A DNA stretch of 64,000 bases from Cytobacillus firmus DS1 (GCF_000565285.1 NZ_APVL01000002.1:186001-250000), one strand, 5' to 3'; shown: positions 45,125-55,566, counted from the first letter of the stretch. The notes: generated from the letters alone by a model not told the origin. Numbers and translations are program-made.

Positions 45125-46057
45125 ATGAATGCTGGAATTATAGGAATCGGAAGATATCTTCCTGAAAAAGTGGTAACAAATGCTGATTTGGAGAAAATAG
45201 TTGATACTTCTGACGAATGGATCCGGACCAGGACTGGAATTGAAGAGAGAAGAATTGCGGATGACAGTATAGACACATCAGATATGGCCTTTCAGTCAGC
45301 ACTAAAAGCATTGGATAATGCAGGCATTGAAGCAGAGGATTTAGACCTGATTTTAGTTGCAACGGTTACACCGGATAATCCCTTTCCATCTGTTGCCTGC
45401 ATGCTTCAGGAGCGATTAAAAGCAAGTAAGGCGGCGGCAATGGATATTAGTGCTGCATGTGCAGGTTTCATGTATGGCATCATAACGGCACAACAATTCA
45501 TTGAAACTGGAACATATAAAAATGTTTTAGTAGTAGGTGTAGAAAAGCTTTCAAAAATTACAGACTGGAATGACCGTAATACTGCCGTTTTATTTGGAGA
45601 CGGAGCAGGTGCAGCTGTAATTGGGCCAGTCTCGGATGGACGGGGAATATTATCATTTGAATTAGGAGCAGATGGCACAGGCGCAAAACATCTATACCAG
45701 GATGAATATATCATCATGAACGGGCGTGAAGTGTTCAAATTTGCGGTTCGTCAAATGGGTGAAAGCTGCATCAACGTACTTGATAAAGCTGGATTATCCA
45801 AAGAAGACGTGGATTTTTTAATCCCTCATCAGGCGAATATCCGCATCATGGAAGCTTCCCGGCAAAGATTGGAACTTCCTGTTGAAAAGATGTCCAAAAC
45901 AGTGGATAAATACGGAAATACTTCGGCTTCATCTATTCCGATTGCATTGGTGGAAGAGCTGGAAGCTGGTAAAATTAAGGATGATGATTTGCTTGTGATG
46001 GTCGGCTTCGGGGGAGGGCTAACCTGGGGAGCCATTGCGATGAGATGGGGAAGGTGA
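45125..46057 (+). CDS. fabH: Beta-ketoacyl-ACP synthase III
   Basis: Starts fatty-acid chains by joining acyl-CoA with malonyl-ACP. The triad is C112 in '[10 protein letters not shown]', His in '[10 protein letters not shown]' and Asn in '[10 protein letters not shown]'. It has 310 residues, like FabHA of B. subtilis (branched-chain preference there). The start is the ATG preceded by GGGAG; seven upstream codons have no site. fabF follows after a 169-bp gap that contains a repeat remnant. Confidence 0.95.
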   Translation: MNAGIIGIGRYLPEKVVTNADLEKIVDTSDEWIRTRTGIEERRIADDSIDTSDMAFQSALKALDNAGIEAEDLDLILVATVTPDNPFPSVACMLQERLKASKAAAMDISAACAGFMYGIITAQQFIETGTYKNVLVVGVEKLSKITDWNDRNTAVLFGDGAGAAVIGPVSDGRGILSFELGADGTGAKHLYQDEYIIMNGREVFKFAVRQMGESCINVLDKAGLSKEDVDFLIPHQANIRIMEASRQRLELPVEKMSKTVDKYGNTSASSIPIALVEELEAGKIKDDDLLVMVGFGGGLTWGAIAMRWGR

Positions 46058-46071
46058 GTACCTCATTTTAA

Positions 46072-46187
46072 ATAGGCTTTTTTCGCAAGGTTTGCTGCAT
46101 TTAATATAGTATTTACTGAGTTGATTGGAGCGGAAATCAACGGACAACATTGATGGACCAAAATAACAGTATATACGCGAAAAGAGC
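46072..46187 (+). repeat. Internally deleted copy of the Bacillaceae repeat
   Basis: About 116 bp with the same ends and order as the copy at 14585–14870: AATAGGCT at the left, a 'GAGTTGAT' block joined almost directly to 'GAGCGGAAATCAACGG', and AAAGAGC at the right. The GC-rich middle (about 170 bp) is missing. It lies between fabH and fabF and may fold into one long hairpin. Confidence 0.72.
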
Positions 46188-46226
46188 TTTTAAATATGAT
46201 GATAATATAAAAGGAGCTGCAATCTT

Positions 46227-47465
46227 ATGAACAAAAGAAGGGTTGTTGTTACAGGCATTGGAGCTGTAACACCGCTTGGAAATAATACAGAAACGACATG
46301 GAATAATATTAAGTCAGGTATTTCAGGCGTAGGGCCGCTCACTAGATTAAATGCAGATGAGTACCCGGCTAAAGTAGCTGCTGAAGTAAAGGATTTTAAT
46401 CCGGAAGATTTTTTTGATAAAAAAGATGCCAGAAAAATGGACCGCTTCACACATTACGCTGTTGCTTCATCCATGATGGCCGTAAAGGATGCAAACCTTC
46501 AGATTACAGATGAAAATGCACATCGCATCGGTGTTTGGATTGGTTCAGGCATTGGCGGTATGGAAACTTTTGAAAATCAATATGAAACATTTATGAAACG
46601 CGGGTACAGAAGGGTGAGCCCATTCTTCGTGCCAATGATGATTCCGGACATGGCAACTGGTCAAGTCTCGATTTATTTAGGGGCAAAAGGGTTTAACTCA
46701 TGTACAGTAACTGCATGTGCCACTGGTACAAACTCAATCGGCGATGCCTTTAAGGTTATTCAGCGCGGCGACGCCGATGCAATGATTTCAGGTGGAGCAG
46801 AAGCGCCAATAACAAAGATGTCTGTAGCTGGATTTTGTGCCAATACCGCGCTTTCAACCAATCCAGATCCAAAAACAGCCAGCCGTCCATTTGATCAGAA
46901 TCGTGACGGGTTTGTTATTGGAGAAGGTGCGGGAATTGTCGTGCTTGAAGAATTGGAGCATGCACTTGCCCGCGGCGCAAAAATTTATGCAGAAATAGTA
47001 GGCTATGGTGCTACCGGGGATGCCTATCATATCACTGCACCTGCTCCAGGCGGAGAAGGCGGGGCAAGAGCCATGAAAATGGCAATTGAAGACGGCGGCT
47101 TAAAGCCTGATGATATCGATTATATTAATGCTCATGGCACAAGCACCGATTATAATGATAAATTTGAAACATTGGCAATCAAAGAGGTGTTCGGAGAGCA
47201 CGCCTATAAATTGGCAGTAAGCTCAACTAAATCAATGACAGGACATCTTCTGGGAGCTGCAGGCGGAATTGAAGCCATTTTCACAGTTCTGGCACTGAAG
47301 GAAGGAATCATGCCGCCTACCATTAATCTCGAAAGCCCGGATCCTGAATGTGATTTGGATTATGTTCCAAATAAGGCCAGGGAAAAAGAAATAACAGCTG
47401 CAATGAGCAATTCACTAGGCTTTGGCGGCCACAATGCAACCATTGTTTTTAAAAGATATGAATAA
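46227..47465 (+). CDS. fabF: Beta-ketoacyl-ACP synthase II
   Basis: Elongating condensing enzyme of fatty-acid synthesis. The nucleophile is C164 in 'TACATGTNS', with the two histidines in 'NAHGTST' and 'GHLLGAAG'. The length of 412 is normal. AAGGAG precedes the ATG by ten bases. It normally forms an operon with fabH under FapR; here the repeat remnant lies between them. Confidence 0.96.
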   Translation: MNKRRVVVTGIGAVTPLGNNTETTWNNIKSGISGVGPLTRLNADEYPAKVAAEVKDFNPEDFFDKKDARKMDRFTHYAVASSMMAVKDANLQITDENAHRIGVWIGSGIGGMETFENQYETFMKRGYRRVSPFFVPMMIPDMATGQVSIYLGAKGFNSCTVTACATGTNSIGDAFKVIQRGDADAMISGGAEAPITKMSVAGFCANTALSTNPDPKTASRPFDQNRDGFVIGEGAGIVVLEELEHALARGAKIYAEIVGYGATGDAYHITAPAPGGEGGARAMKMAIEDGGLKPDDIDYINAHGTSTDYNDKFETLAIKEVFGEHAYKLAVSSTKSMTGHLLGAAGGIEAIFTVLALKEGIMPPTINLESPDPECDLDYVPNKAREKEITAAMSNSLGFGGHNATIVFKRYE

Positions 47466-47474
47466 GAAATAAAC

Positions 47475-47520
47475 AAAGCTGATTTAAGGGAAGTCAAACT
47501 TCCTTTGAATCAGCTTTTTT
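47475..47520 (+). terminator. Terminator of fabH-fabF
   Basis: AAAGCTGATT…GGGAAGT pairs with ACTTCC…AATCAGCTTT with small mismatches, followed by T's. Confidence 0.88.
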
Positions 47521-47572
47521 GATTAACAAAATCCGTATACCTACATATTATCGAGTATAAGGAGGTGCGGAA

Positions 47573-48369
47573 ATGGGATAGTTAGAACGGATTTATGGCT
47601 CGACGAAGGCTTTAAGGAACCCCTTAAAATATGTGAAAAGCTTACCGGTCCCTTCAATGATGATAATCCCCGAAAAATATATGAGTATCTAACGGGCTTC
47701 GGCATGTATACACCTGACCGGTTCAGCAGGAATATTTTCAAGGAGTTAAAAGAAAAGAAAGTGTGGGATCTGGCAAAAAACATTCATTTAAAATATAGGA
47801 GGATGTGGGCGGGACCTGACATCAATGTTTACATTTTCCCGTCTGCTGGAGGCGGACTTTTTTCGCGGCATCCTGGGAAATCAGGAGTATCCTTTGCAAA
47901 TATGCTCTTTCTGTTTCTTCCTTTTGAAATAGAAGAAGCTGAACTAGAGGCATTATTTGTGCATGAATATCACCATGTCTGCAGAATTAACTCGCAGAAA
48001 AAAAAGCTTGAAGAATTTACGCTGCTTGATTCCATTATTCTGGAAGGGCTTGCCGAACATTCAGTAGAAATACACTGTGGAAAGAAGTTCAGAGGATCCT
48101 GGTGCACCCGGTATTCGAAAGAGGAGATCAAGAAATTTTGGCATAAATTTATTAAACCGAATCTGAAATTAAAAAAGAATGATAGTCTCCATCAAAAGAT
48201 ATTATATGGTGAGAGACCCTATCCTCTATTGCTTGGTTATGCTGCCGGCTACGAAGTTGTAAAGGAATTCAAAGAGATAAAAAGTTTTTCTACAAAAATT
48301 TCTTTTATTGCGCCGTCCGAATATTTTGTAGATCAAACTTTATATAAACTGGATTCGCATTCGCTTTAA
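47573..48369 (+). CDS. yjaZ: YjaZ-like DUF2268 metalloprotease, apparent frameshift at the start codon
   Basis: Putative zinc protease with HEYHH and a downstream glutamate ('EGLAEH'). The coding frame (from 47578, ATA GTT AGA ACG…) is open and protein-like for 42 codons before its first ATG at 47704. The well-placed ATG at 47573, seven bases after AAGGAGG, is in another frame and meets TAG at its third codon. One extra G in the GGG run at 47575–47577 would give M-G-I-V-R-T-D-L-W and a 265-residue protein, close to YjaZ (261). So a one-base deletion, a sequencing error, or start from an inner ATG must be considered. It stands between fabF and appD as in B. subtilis. Confidence 0.75.
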
Positions 48370-48433
48370 AGTCCTAAAATGTGGGCTTTTTTTTAATATA
48401 GAAAAATGAATTTTAACAAATTTTAAAAAAATC

Positions 48434-48462
48434 TTGCAATTGTAATAAGTTTGTAATAATAT
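48434..48462 (+). promoter_or_regulatory. Sigma-A promoter of the app operon
   Basis: TTGCAA (48434–48439), 17 bp and TAATAT (48457–48462), 54 bp before appD. A weak hairpin with a T run at about 48367–48397 ends yjaZ. Confidence 0.62.
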
Positions 48463-48515
48463 TTTAGACAAATAGAATGAATTGACAGAATAATTAAAAA
48501 TGTAAGAGGTGTCCT

Positions 48516-49541
48516 ATGAGCGCAAATACCCGTCAGCATAAAGACGCACCTTTACTAGAGGTGAAGAATCTAGAAACGGCTTTTTCCATAGATGGTACAT
48601 ACTATAACGCAGTTGATAATGTTTCTTTCAGAGTAAAACCCCGGCAAATAGTTGGAATAGTGGGAGAGTCCGGCTGCGGGAAATCTGTAATGAGCCTCTC
48701 TGTCATGAAGCTCCTGCCTAAAGGCATTGGCAAAATCCGAAACGGAGAGATTATCTTCGACGGTGTTCATTTGGAGAATATGACAGATTCAGAGATTAAT
48801 AAGATCAGGGGAAAGGATATCGCGATGATATTCCAGGAACCTATGACCTCTTTAAATCCTGTTTTCTCTATCGGGTTCCAGCTGCAGGAAGTATTATTCA
48901 ATCATATGAAAATTTCCAAAAAAGAAGCGCGACTTAAAAGTATCGCACTTCTGAAAAGTGTGGGAATTTCAAGACCTGAAAAAATTGTAGATGAATATCC
49001 GCATCAGCTTTCTGGAGGTATGAGGCAAAGGGTCATGATTGCCATTGCCATCGCCTGCCAGCCGAAGCTGCTGATCGCCGATGAGCCCACAACTGCCCTG
49101 GATGTTACTGTACAAGCCCAAATTCTAGAGCTTTTAAAAGAAATCCAGGAAGTCAATGATATGTCGGTCATTCTGATTACTCATGATCTTGGTGTAGTGG
49201 CTGAGATGTGCGATGAAGTAATTGTTATGTATGCAGGGAAAATAGCAGAGCGGACAGATGTAGATTCTTTATTTCACAATCCAAAGCATCCATACACTCA
49301 GCTCCTGATGGGAGCCATTCCGAAAATGGATGAAGAAGTGGAAAAGCTAAGCACAATAAAAGGAATTGTGCCTTCATTAAAAAATATGCCTAAAACAGGC
49401 TGCAAATTTGCGGCACGCTGCCCTAAGGCAATGCAAGAATGCCTGACAGTTACACCTCAATTGGCGGAAAATGAAGAAGGACATGAGGTTGCCTGCCTGC
49501 TTTACGAGACAAGCCAGCAGAAACAAGAGGTGAACGCATAA
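48516..49541 (+). CDS. appD: Oligopeptide ABC importer ATPase AppD
   Basis: Cytoplasmic ATPase of an oligopeptide importer. Walker A GESGCGKS, signature 'LSGGMRQRV', Walker B '[12 protein letters not shown]' and the oligopeptide C-terminal domain with conserved cysteines ('[14 protein letters not shown]'), which in relatives can hold a cluster. It has 341 residues. GAGGTG precedes the ATG. It overlaps appF by one base (TAATG). Gene order D-F-A-B-C is that of the B. subtilis app operon, not of opp. Confidence 0.94.
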   Translation: MSANTRQHKDAPLLEVKNLETAFSIDGTYYNAVDNVSFRVKPRQIVGIVGESGCGKSVMSLSVMKLLPKGIGKIRNGEIIFDGVHLENMTDSEINKIRGKDIAMIFQEPMTSLNPVFSIGFQLQEVLFNHMKISKKEARLKSIALLKSVGISRPEKIVDEYPHQLSGGMRQRVMIAIAIACQPKLLIADEPTTALDVTVQAQILELLKEIQEVNDMSVILITHDLGVVAEMCDEVIVMYAGKIAERTDVDSLFHNPKHPYTQLLMGAIPKMDEEVEKLSTIKGIVPSLKNMPKTGCKFAARCPKAMQECLTVTPQLAENEEGHEVACLLYETSQQKQEVNA

Positions 49542-50557
49542 TGAGTACAGAGCATAATAATACAGCCGTTCTAAAAAAGGACAAAAGCAGCAATGAAGTG
49601 CTATTAGAGGTTAAAAACCTAAAAACATATTACCCGATAAAAGGCGGAATCCTTAGAAGGACTGTGGCTGTCGTTAAGGCTGTCGATGATGTTTCCTTTG
49701 AAATTAAAAAAGGGGAGACATTAGGGCTGGTTGGAGAATCAGGCTGTGGAAAATCAACAGCAGGCAGAACAATACTCAGACTTCTGGAACCGACAGAGGG
49801 GCAAATCATCTTTGATGGACAGGATATCACTAATGTAAGAGGGACCAGCCTGAGGAAAATCCGCCAGGACTTCCAGATGGTCTTCCAGGACCCGTATGCT
49901 TCATTAAATCCTACGATGATGGTCGGACACCTTGTGTCGGAGCCAATCAGAAATTATAACAGCAAATCCGAAAAGGAACTGAAGCCGGAAGTAATGGATC
50001 TTCTTGCGAAAGTTGGGCTGCCTGAAGATGCTTACTATAAATATCCGCATGAGTTTTCCGGCGGGCAAAGACAGCGTATCGGAATTGCGAGGGCACTGGC
50101 TTTAAGGCCAAAGCTCATTATTGCGGATGAGCCTGTTTCCGCCCTGGATGTATCAGTCCAATCTCAAGTATTGAACCTGCTGAAAGAGCTTCAGGATGAA
50201 TTTGATCTTACTTTCTTATTTATTGCCCACGATTTGAGTGTAGTTAAACATATGAGTGACCGGATAGGGGTTATGTATTTGGGAGGCCTTGTAGAAGTCG
50301 CTGAAAAGGACAGCCTCTATGCAGAGCCTTTGCATCCATATACTCAGGCTCTGATCTCTGCGATTCCAGAACCGGATCCGCGAAAGAAAAAAGAAAGAAT
50401 CATTTTAGAGGGCGATGTTCCGAGCCCGATTGATCCTCCTAAAGGATGTACATTCCATCCGCGCTGCGCACATGCAATGCCGGAATGCCAGAGTGTAAAA
50501 CCGCAATTAAAGGAGGTGAAGCCTGGGCATAGAGTCGCTTGTCACTTATATAAATAA
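49541..50557 (+). CDS. appF: Oligopeptide ABC importer ATPase AppF
   Basis: Second ATPase of the App importer. Walker A GESGCGKS, signature '[10 protein letters not shown]', Walker B '[12 protein letters not shown]', and a C-terminal Cys motif '[14 protein letters not shown]'. It has 338 residues. AGAGGTGAACG lies before the ATG inside the end of appD. It should form a heterodimer with AppD. Confidence 0.94.
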   Translation: MSTEHNNTAVLKKDKSSNEVLLEVKNLKTYYPIKGGILRRTVAVVKAVDDVSFEIKKGETLGLVGESGCGKSTAGRTILRLLEPTEGQIIFDGQDITNVRGTSLRKIRQDFQMVFQDPYASLNPTMMVGHLVSEPIRNYNSKSEKELKPEVMDLLAKVGLPEDAYYKYPHEFSGGQRQRIGIARALALRPKLIIADEPVSALDVSVQSQVLNLLKELQDEFDLTFLFIAHDLSVVKHMSDRIGVMYLGGLVEVAEKDSLYAEPLHPYTQALISAIPEPDPRKKKERIILEGDVPSPIDPPKGCTFHPRCAHAMPECQSVKPQLKEVKPGHRVACHLYK

Positions 50558-50592
50558 GGCTTTGTCAAAAAATATTTTTCGGGGGGAAAACA

Positions 50593-52323
50593 ATGAAGAA
50601 ATCAGCATTTTGGCTGCTTTCGCTTCTGCTTGTCATGTCTGTATTCCTTGCAGCATGTTCCGGCGGCGGAGAGAAAGCGAACACAGAAAAGGAACCAAAA
50701 GATGATGGGAAAGCATCTGGAGAAGTAAAAGAAGGCGGAACAGTAACTTTCGGTTATACACAGCCATTCAAAGGAGTTTTATCTTTTGCTTATTACGAAG
50801 GTGAAGATGATGTAAATGCCCTTCAATTTATGCATGAAGGATTGCTAAAAGTAAATGATGAGCTTATTTCTGAACCGAACCTGGCAGATTATGAGTTATC
50901 TGAAGACAAGACTAAATTAACTTTTAAGCTTAAGCAAGGTGTGAAATGGCATGACGGCGAAGAGCTGACTGCTGAGGATATGGAATATGCTTGGTACTTA
51001 ATTGCTGATCCAACGTATGAAGGCGCACGTTTTGCTAACGTAGCAATGATCAAAGGTGCTCAAGAATATAAAGATGGAAAAGCTGACAAAATTGAAGGTA
51101 TCAAGGTAGTAGACGATTATACAATTGAGGTAACAGTAACTGAACCTTCTGTTAACTTATTGGAAAATATTTGGATCTACCCTGAGCCAAAGCACTATTA
51201 CGGAGATATTTCTTCTAAAGAACTTCCGGACGCCGATCAAATCCGTAAAGCCCCAATCGGTGTAGGACCTTTTAAAGTGAAAAACATTGTACCTGGTGAA
51301 ATGGTCGAATTTGAGCGTTTTGATGATTACTGGCAGGGACCAGCCAAATTGGATGGCGTTGTTTACAAAATCATTGATGGTTCTCTTGCGCAAGGTTTAG
51401 TGCAAAATGGAGAAATCGATGTTATTGAAGCTCCAAAAGATCAGTGGGAAGCTATTAAAGCCCTTGATAACGTAAATCCGGTAGAAGCAGATGCTATGTC
51501 ATACAGCTATATTGCTTTTGACTGGGGTCACTATGACACTAAAAAAGGTGTAGTAGTATCTGATAACAAGAAGTTCCAGAACAAATCCCTTCGCCATGCA
51601 ATGGCACATGCTATTGACCGTCAGGCATTTATCGATGGTTTTGCAAACGGCTTAGGAAAACCATTAAACACTCCTTTCCCTTCAGTATCATGGGCTAAGA
51701 TTGATGATTCAGAAATCAATCCATATGAGTATGATCCTGAAAAAGCAAAGAAATTACTTGACGAAGCAGGTTATGTGGACAAAGACGGCGACGGCTTCCG
51801 TGAAGATCCAGAAGGAAAGCCATTCACAATTAACTTTGATGCAATGGCAGGCGCTGAAACTTCAGAGGCACGTGCTCAATTCATCCTGCAATCCTGGCAG
51901 GAAGTTGGCTTAAACGCAAAGCTTAACGGCGGTTCATTAAAAGATTTCAACCTTTTCTATGACACTATCGAAGCAGATGATCCATCTGTTGAGACGTTCA
52001 TGGGTGCATGGGGACTTGCAAATGATCCAGATCCAGCCGGCATCTGGTTATCTACTGATAAGTGGAACATGTGGAGATGGTACAATGAAAAGTCTGATGA
52101 GCTAATTAAGAAGGGTGTTACATTCCCTGAAGATGCAAGTAAAGATGTTACTGAACACCGTCAGGAAGTCTATAATGAATGGCAAAAGCTAGTTAATGAA
52201 GAATTGCCTATCATTTTCTTCGAACAGCGTGTAGATCCATGGGCGATCAACAAGCGCGTTGGCGGAGTTAAAGTAACTCCATTTGGAACAGATGAGTTCC
52301 ACAAGTGGCACATTGTAGAGTAA
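50593..52323 (+). CDS. appA: Oligopeptide-binding lipoprotein AppA
   Basis: Family 5 solute-binding lipoprotein that captures peptides outside the membrane. Lipobox LAAC with C22, then a Gly/Lys/Asp-rich linker. Typical segments: 'LKQGVKWHDGEELTAEDMEYAW', here broken, and 'YDPEKAKKLLDEAGYVDKDGDGF'. It has 576 residues. GGGGGG stands before the ATG. A strong hairpin separates it from appB. App can replace Opp for competence and sporulation peptides in B. subtilis. Confidence 0.93.
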   Translation: MKKSAFWLLSLLLVMSVFLAACSGGGEKANTEKEPKDDGKASGEVKEGGTVTFGYTQPFKGVLSFAYYEGEDDVNALQFMHEGLLKVNDELISEPNLADYELSEDKTKLTFKLKQGVKWHDGEELTAEDMEYAWYLIADPTYEGARFANVAMIKGAQEYKDGKADKIEGIKVVDDYTIEVTVTEPSVNLLENIWIYPEPKHYYGDISSKELPDADQIRKAPIGVGPFKVKNIVPGEMVEFERFDDYWQGPAKLDGVVYKIIDGSLAQGLVQNGEIDVIEAPKDQWEAIKALDNVNPVEADAMSYSYIAFDWGHYDTKKGVVVSDNKKFQNKSLRHAMAHAIDRQAFIDGFANGLGKPLNTPFPSVSWAKIDDSEINPYEYDPEKAKKLLDEAGYVDKDGDGFREDPEGKPFTINFDAMAGAETSEARAQFILQSWQEVGLNAKLNGGSLKDFNLFYDTIEADDPSVETFMGAWGLANDPDPAGIWLSTDKWNMWRWYNEKSDELIKKGVTFPEDASKDVTEHRQEVYNEWQKLVNEELPIIFFEQRVDPWAINKRVGGVKVTPFGTDEFHKWHIVE

Positions 52324-52335
52324 CAGAATAATAGG

Positions 52336-52380
52336 AACCTGTATTCCTTGGGGGAGTGGCTCCTCCAAGGAATACAAGTT
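52336..52380 (+). terminator. Strong hairpin between appA and appB
   Basis: TGTATTCCTTGG and CCAAGGAATACA pair perfectly over 12 bp, with an inner GGAG/CTCC stem and a few outer pairs. It has no T run, so it more likely protects the 3' end of appA mRNA or causes partial termination than full termination. Confidence 0.8.
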
Positions 52381-52420
52381 TAACCAGCGAATAAATTTTT
52401 GTTTGGTAAGGGGAATGGAA

Positions 52421-53386
52421 ATGCTACAGTACACAATTCGACGACTTATAGGTATGATTCCCATAATTTTCCTTATCTCAGTAGTCGTTTTCACCCTGGC
52501 AAAGCTTATGCCTGGTGATGCACTATCTGGAAAAATTGACCCATTAAACTCAGATCCGGAATATATTGAAGAAATGCGTGAGCAGATGGGATTGAACGAT
52601 CCTATTCCTGTGCAGTATGTCCGCTGGATGAGTGGTGTGGTACAAGGAGATTTTGGAGATTCATTTGTTCATAAGCGCCCGGTTATGGAATTAATTGGTG
52701 ACCGTTTGCCGAACACAATTATTTTAGGAATATCAGCTCTATTAATCACTTATTTATTAGCCTTTTTAATGGGAAGATACTCTGGGCGATTTGCCTATAG
52801 CATTGGAGATTATTTAATATCAGCGTTTAACTATCTGGCACTTGCAATTCCAAGCTTTGTCGCAGCTTTAGTTGCCATTTATGTTTTTGCCATCAATCTT
52901 GGATGGGTCCCAGCCAGTGGAAGTATCGGCAGCGGGGTAGAAGCAGGGACACTGGAATATTACTTAAGTAAAGCAAAACATACAGTCTTGCCGGCTATAG
53001 TACTTGGAGCCATGGCTACAGCCGCTTATACACAGTTCTTGAGAAATGATATGATCGAAAGCTCTCGCAAAGATTATGTTCGTACAGCAAGAGCTAAAGG
53101 TACGAAAGAATCTGCGATTTATAATAAGCACATTCTAAGAAACTCCATCATACCTATTGTTACTTTACTTGGATTCGATATTGCCAACCTATTTGGAGGG
53201 GCAATTATCACAGAAACCATTTTCACATACCCCGGCATCGGTTATTTATTCGTAGAATCAGTTAATTCACGTGATTATTCAGTCATGATGGCTATTGCCA
53301 TGATGCTGACTATTTTAACACTAATTGGAAATTTAGTTGCAGATTTACTATATGGATTAGTAGATCCGCGTATTCGTTTAAGTTAG
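52421..53386 (+). CDS. appB: Oligopeptide ABC importer permease AppB
   Basis: Permease with six membrane spans and the DppB/OppB N-terminal signature 'RRLIGMIPIIFLISVVVF'. The EAA-type loop reads 'YVRTARAKGTKESAIYNKHILRN' in parts. It has 321 residues. Start: AAGGGG is seven bases before the ATG at 52421; the ATG at 52415 is too close and the TTG at 52403 lies before it. Confidence 0.93.
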   Translation: MLQYTIRRLIGMIPIIFLISVVVFTLAKLMPGDALSGKIDPLNSDPEYIEEMREQMGLNDPIPVQYVRWMSGVVQGDFGDSFVHKRPVMELIGDRLPNTIILGISALLITYLLAFLMGRYSGRFAYSIGDYLISAFNYLALAIPSFVAALVAIYVFAINLGWVPASGSIGSGVEAGTLEYYLSKAKHTVLPAIVLGAMATAAYTQFLRNDMIESSRKDYVRTARAKGTKESAIYNKHILRNSIIPIVTLLGFDIANLFGGAIITETIFTYPGIGYLFVESVNSRDYSVMMAIAMMLTILTLIGNLVADLLYGLVDPRIRLS

Positions 53387-53398
53387 GTAGGTGAGAGT

Positions 53399-54319
53399 AT
53401 GGAACCATCAATTTCACAGCAAACTTCGCCTGGTTTAGCAGAGCCTGTTAAACCGCCGAAGAGTCAATCACCATGGGCTCTCGCCCGCCGCAAGTTTTTG
53501 CGCAATAAAGCAGCAATGATCAGTCTTGTTTTCCTGCTGCTGGTCTGTGTAATGTCCATATTAGCTGAGCCGCTAACTATGCCGGTTGAGGAGACAGCTA
53601 AGATTAATTTAACACAAATGAGCAAAGAACCATCTGCTGACCATTACTTCGGCACTGACAAGTCTGGCCGAGACGTTTTTGCCCGAACTCTTCACGGCGG
53701 CAAGACATCACTCTTGCTTGCATTCTCTATCACTCTGGCTGTTATTACCATTGGTACTCTAGTTGGTGCTACTGCCGGATACTTTGGCGGCTGGGTCGAT
53801 AATGCCCTGATGAGATTTACAGACTTTATGATGAACTTTCCATTCCTTCTATTTGTTATCGTATTGAAATCCATTTTTATCGAATCAAGTACAGGAACGC
53901 TCATATTTGTAATAAGTGTACTAAGCTGGACAGGAACAGCACGTCTGGTCCGAAGCAAGGTCATGGCTGAGAAGGAAAATGAGTATATAATGAGTGCGGT
54001 ATCCATTGGATGCTCTGCACCAAAAACCATTTTTAAACACTTGCTGCCGAACGTCATGTCAACTATTATTGTTCAGGCAACCATTACTCTTGCAGCGATG
54101 ATTGTAGCTGAGACAGGCCTGAGCTTCCTCGGATTTGGTGTACCAATCAACATTCCAACCTGGGGGAACATGCTTCAGGAAGCAAGAAGTCCTGATGTTT
54201 TAACAAGTAAATGGTGGATTTGGATTCCGCCTGCTGCGATTCTGACGTTTACAATCCTATCAATCAACTTCATAGGGGAAGGCTTGAAAGATGCCTTCAA
54301 TCCTAAATCCAATAGATAG
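53399..54319 (+). CDS. appC: Oligopeptide ABC importer permease AppC
   Basis: Second permease (306 residues), with the OppC N-terminal domain 'SPWALARRKFLRNKAAMIS' and 'HYFGTDKSGRDVFAR', and an EAA loop 'YIMSAVSIGCSAPKTIFKHLLPN'. AGGTGAGAG precedes the ATG, 12 bp after appB. It is the last gene of the operon. Confidence 0.94.
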   Translation: MEPSISQQTSPGLAEPVKPPKSQSPWALARRKFLRNKAAMISLVFLLLVCVMSILAEPLTMPVEETAKINLTQMSKEPSADHYFGTDKSGRDVFARTLHGGKTSLLLAFSITLAVITIGTLVGATAGYFGGWVDNALMRFTDFMMNFPFLLFVIVLKSIFIESSTGTLIFVISVLSWTGTARLVRSKVMAEKENEYIMSAVSIGCSAPKTIFKHLLPNVMSTIIVQATITLAAMIVAETGLSFLGFGVPINIPTWGNMLQEARSPDVLTSKWWIWIPPAAILTFTILSINFIGEGLKDAFNPKSNR

Positions 54320-54320
54320 C

Positions 54321-54351
54321 AAAAAAAACGCCTGTAATAAGGCGTTTTTTT
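54321..54351 (+). terminator. Terminator of the app operon
   Basis: AAAAAAACGCCT and AGGCGTTTTTTT pair around GTAATA, ending in a T run. Confidence 0.9.
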
Positions 54352-54431
54352 GCTGTCTAATGGCCTATAGCTTGTACATATCTAAACAAATGCTTTCATA
54401 TACATGTAAAAAAGATAGTGGGAGTGAGTTT

Positions 54432-54488
54432 ATGGCAGCAATAAAACCTTTTATGACTCACAAATTTATTAAAGAACATGTTATTTAG
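54432..54488 (+). CDS. Possible 18-codon leader peptide
   Basis: A short frame, beginning MAAIKPFMTHKF, follows GGGAGTGAG and overlaps the start of the next gene by 11 bases in another frame. It could couple translation of the small membrane protein, which has no good ribosome site of its own. It is too short to judge by composition. Confidence 0.35.
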   Translation: MAAIKPFMTHKFIKEHVI

Positions 54489-54693
54489 GGCATTTTGGCT
54501 TTTAACGGGGTTTGGAGTCTCTGTTTCGGGAGGAGTCAGTGTCATAGGGTACTTGAATTTGCTTACAACTGGACAAACTTTCAAAGAATATTTGCATTTT
54601 ATAACCTATCGCCCGGAATGCTATTTGCTTCCGATTGGAATAATTATAATTACATTGAGCATATATCTTCCCTATTCAAATGAGGATGATTAA
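54478..54693 (+). CDS. Small membrane protein, 71 aa, unrecognised
   Basis: Two membrane helices ('AFWLLTGFGVSVSGGVSVIGYLNLL' in parts, and 'CYLLPIGIIIITLSIYL') joined by a short loop 'TTGQTFKEYLHFITYRPE'. It looks like a conserved Bacillaceae protein of this position, but I know no name or function. The ribosome site is weak, and translation may depend on the overlapping 18-codon frame. Confidence 0.68.
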   Translation: MLFRAFWLLTGFGVSVSGGVSVIGYLNLLTTGQTFKEYLHFITYRPECYLLPIGIIIITLSIYLPYSNEDD

Positions 54694-54819
54694 AAGAGGA
54701 TCTCATCAAATTAAAGCCTGCTGATTACAAAAATGGATTGTGAGTGCAATATAGGAATAAATTTACTGCCTGCTGCCCATACTGAGTGACAAATAGTTTG
54801 TTGAAGTGGGGGTTGAAAA

Positions 54820-55566
54820 ATGTTGTATCTGCATGATGTTTGGGTGAATTGGTTTGAAGGAGAAGAAAATGGATACAATGTATGCCATTTTCATGAATGG
54901 AGAAAAGATGATGGCGTAGAACTGCTTGACCAGGTTCCGCTGCTGAAGATTGACCCGGTCCTTTTTAATTATATTGAGAATGATCTTTCTGAGCTGCCAC
55001 AACAACTGCTAGATGACATTTATCAAAAAGCTTACTTAAGGAAAAATCATGAACGCATCCAATTGGAGTATTGCTTTGTTGTATCCGATGGGACAGGCAT
55101 ACTGGCTGTAGATACAATTGGCTACAATATTCCAATCAGAAAAAGCAGATTAATACCAAGGCAGGAGCAGCTGGCATATGAAATGCTGGAAAATCAGGAA
55201 ACAGCAAATTACTCTTTTAATGATCAAACCGCATTGAAGGAATTCCATATTCTTTCTCCTTCTCCGGATTTGATGGCAGGCCTGACAAGAAAAGAAAGAC
55301 AGCTTAAACAGCTTCTGTTTATGGCGCTGGATCAGCTTCATTCCTCCAAAAATGATGCTGAAATCCGTTATTGGTATACGGAGTGGAGCCCTGAACGCTA
55401 TACGAAAATACAATCAATGAATTTTGAAGAGGCCTGGTATGAATTATTTGATGAAAGTAAATACGGCTGGTCAAGTAAACATGAAAATTTTTGTGAAAAC
55501 TTAATAAAAGGACAGCCGTTTTTTGAGAAGTTGTGGGAAATGGAGCATGGTCCAAAAGTAAATTAA
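54820..55566 (+). CDS. yjbA: YjbA family protein (UPF0736)
   Basis: Soluble 248-residue protein starting '[27 protein letters not shown]', here read in parts, the signature of YjbA/UPF0736. Its place before trpS is the same as in B. subtilis. The function is unknown. GTGGGGG lies before the ATG. Confidence 0.9.
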   Translation: MLYLHDVWVNWFEGEENGYNVCHFHEWRKDDGVELLDQVPLLKIDPVLFNYIENDLSELPQQLLDDIYQKAYLRKNHERIQLEYCFVVSDGTGILAVDTIGYNIPIRKSRLIPRQEQLAYEMLENQETANYSFNDQTALKEFHILSPSPDLMAGLTRKERQLKQLLFMALDQLHSSKNDAEIRYWYTEWSPERYTKIQSMNFEEAWYELFDESKYGWSSKHENFCENLIKGQPFFEKLWEMEHGPKVN

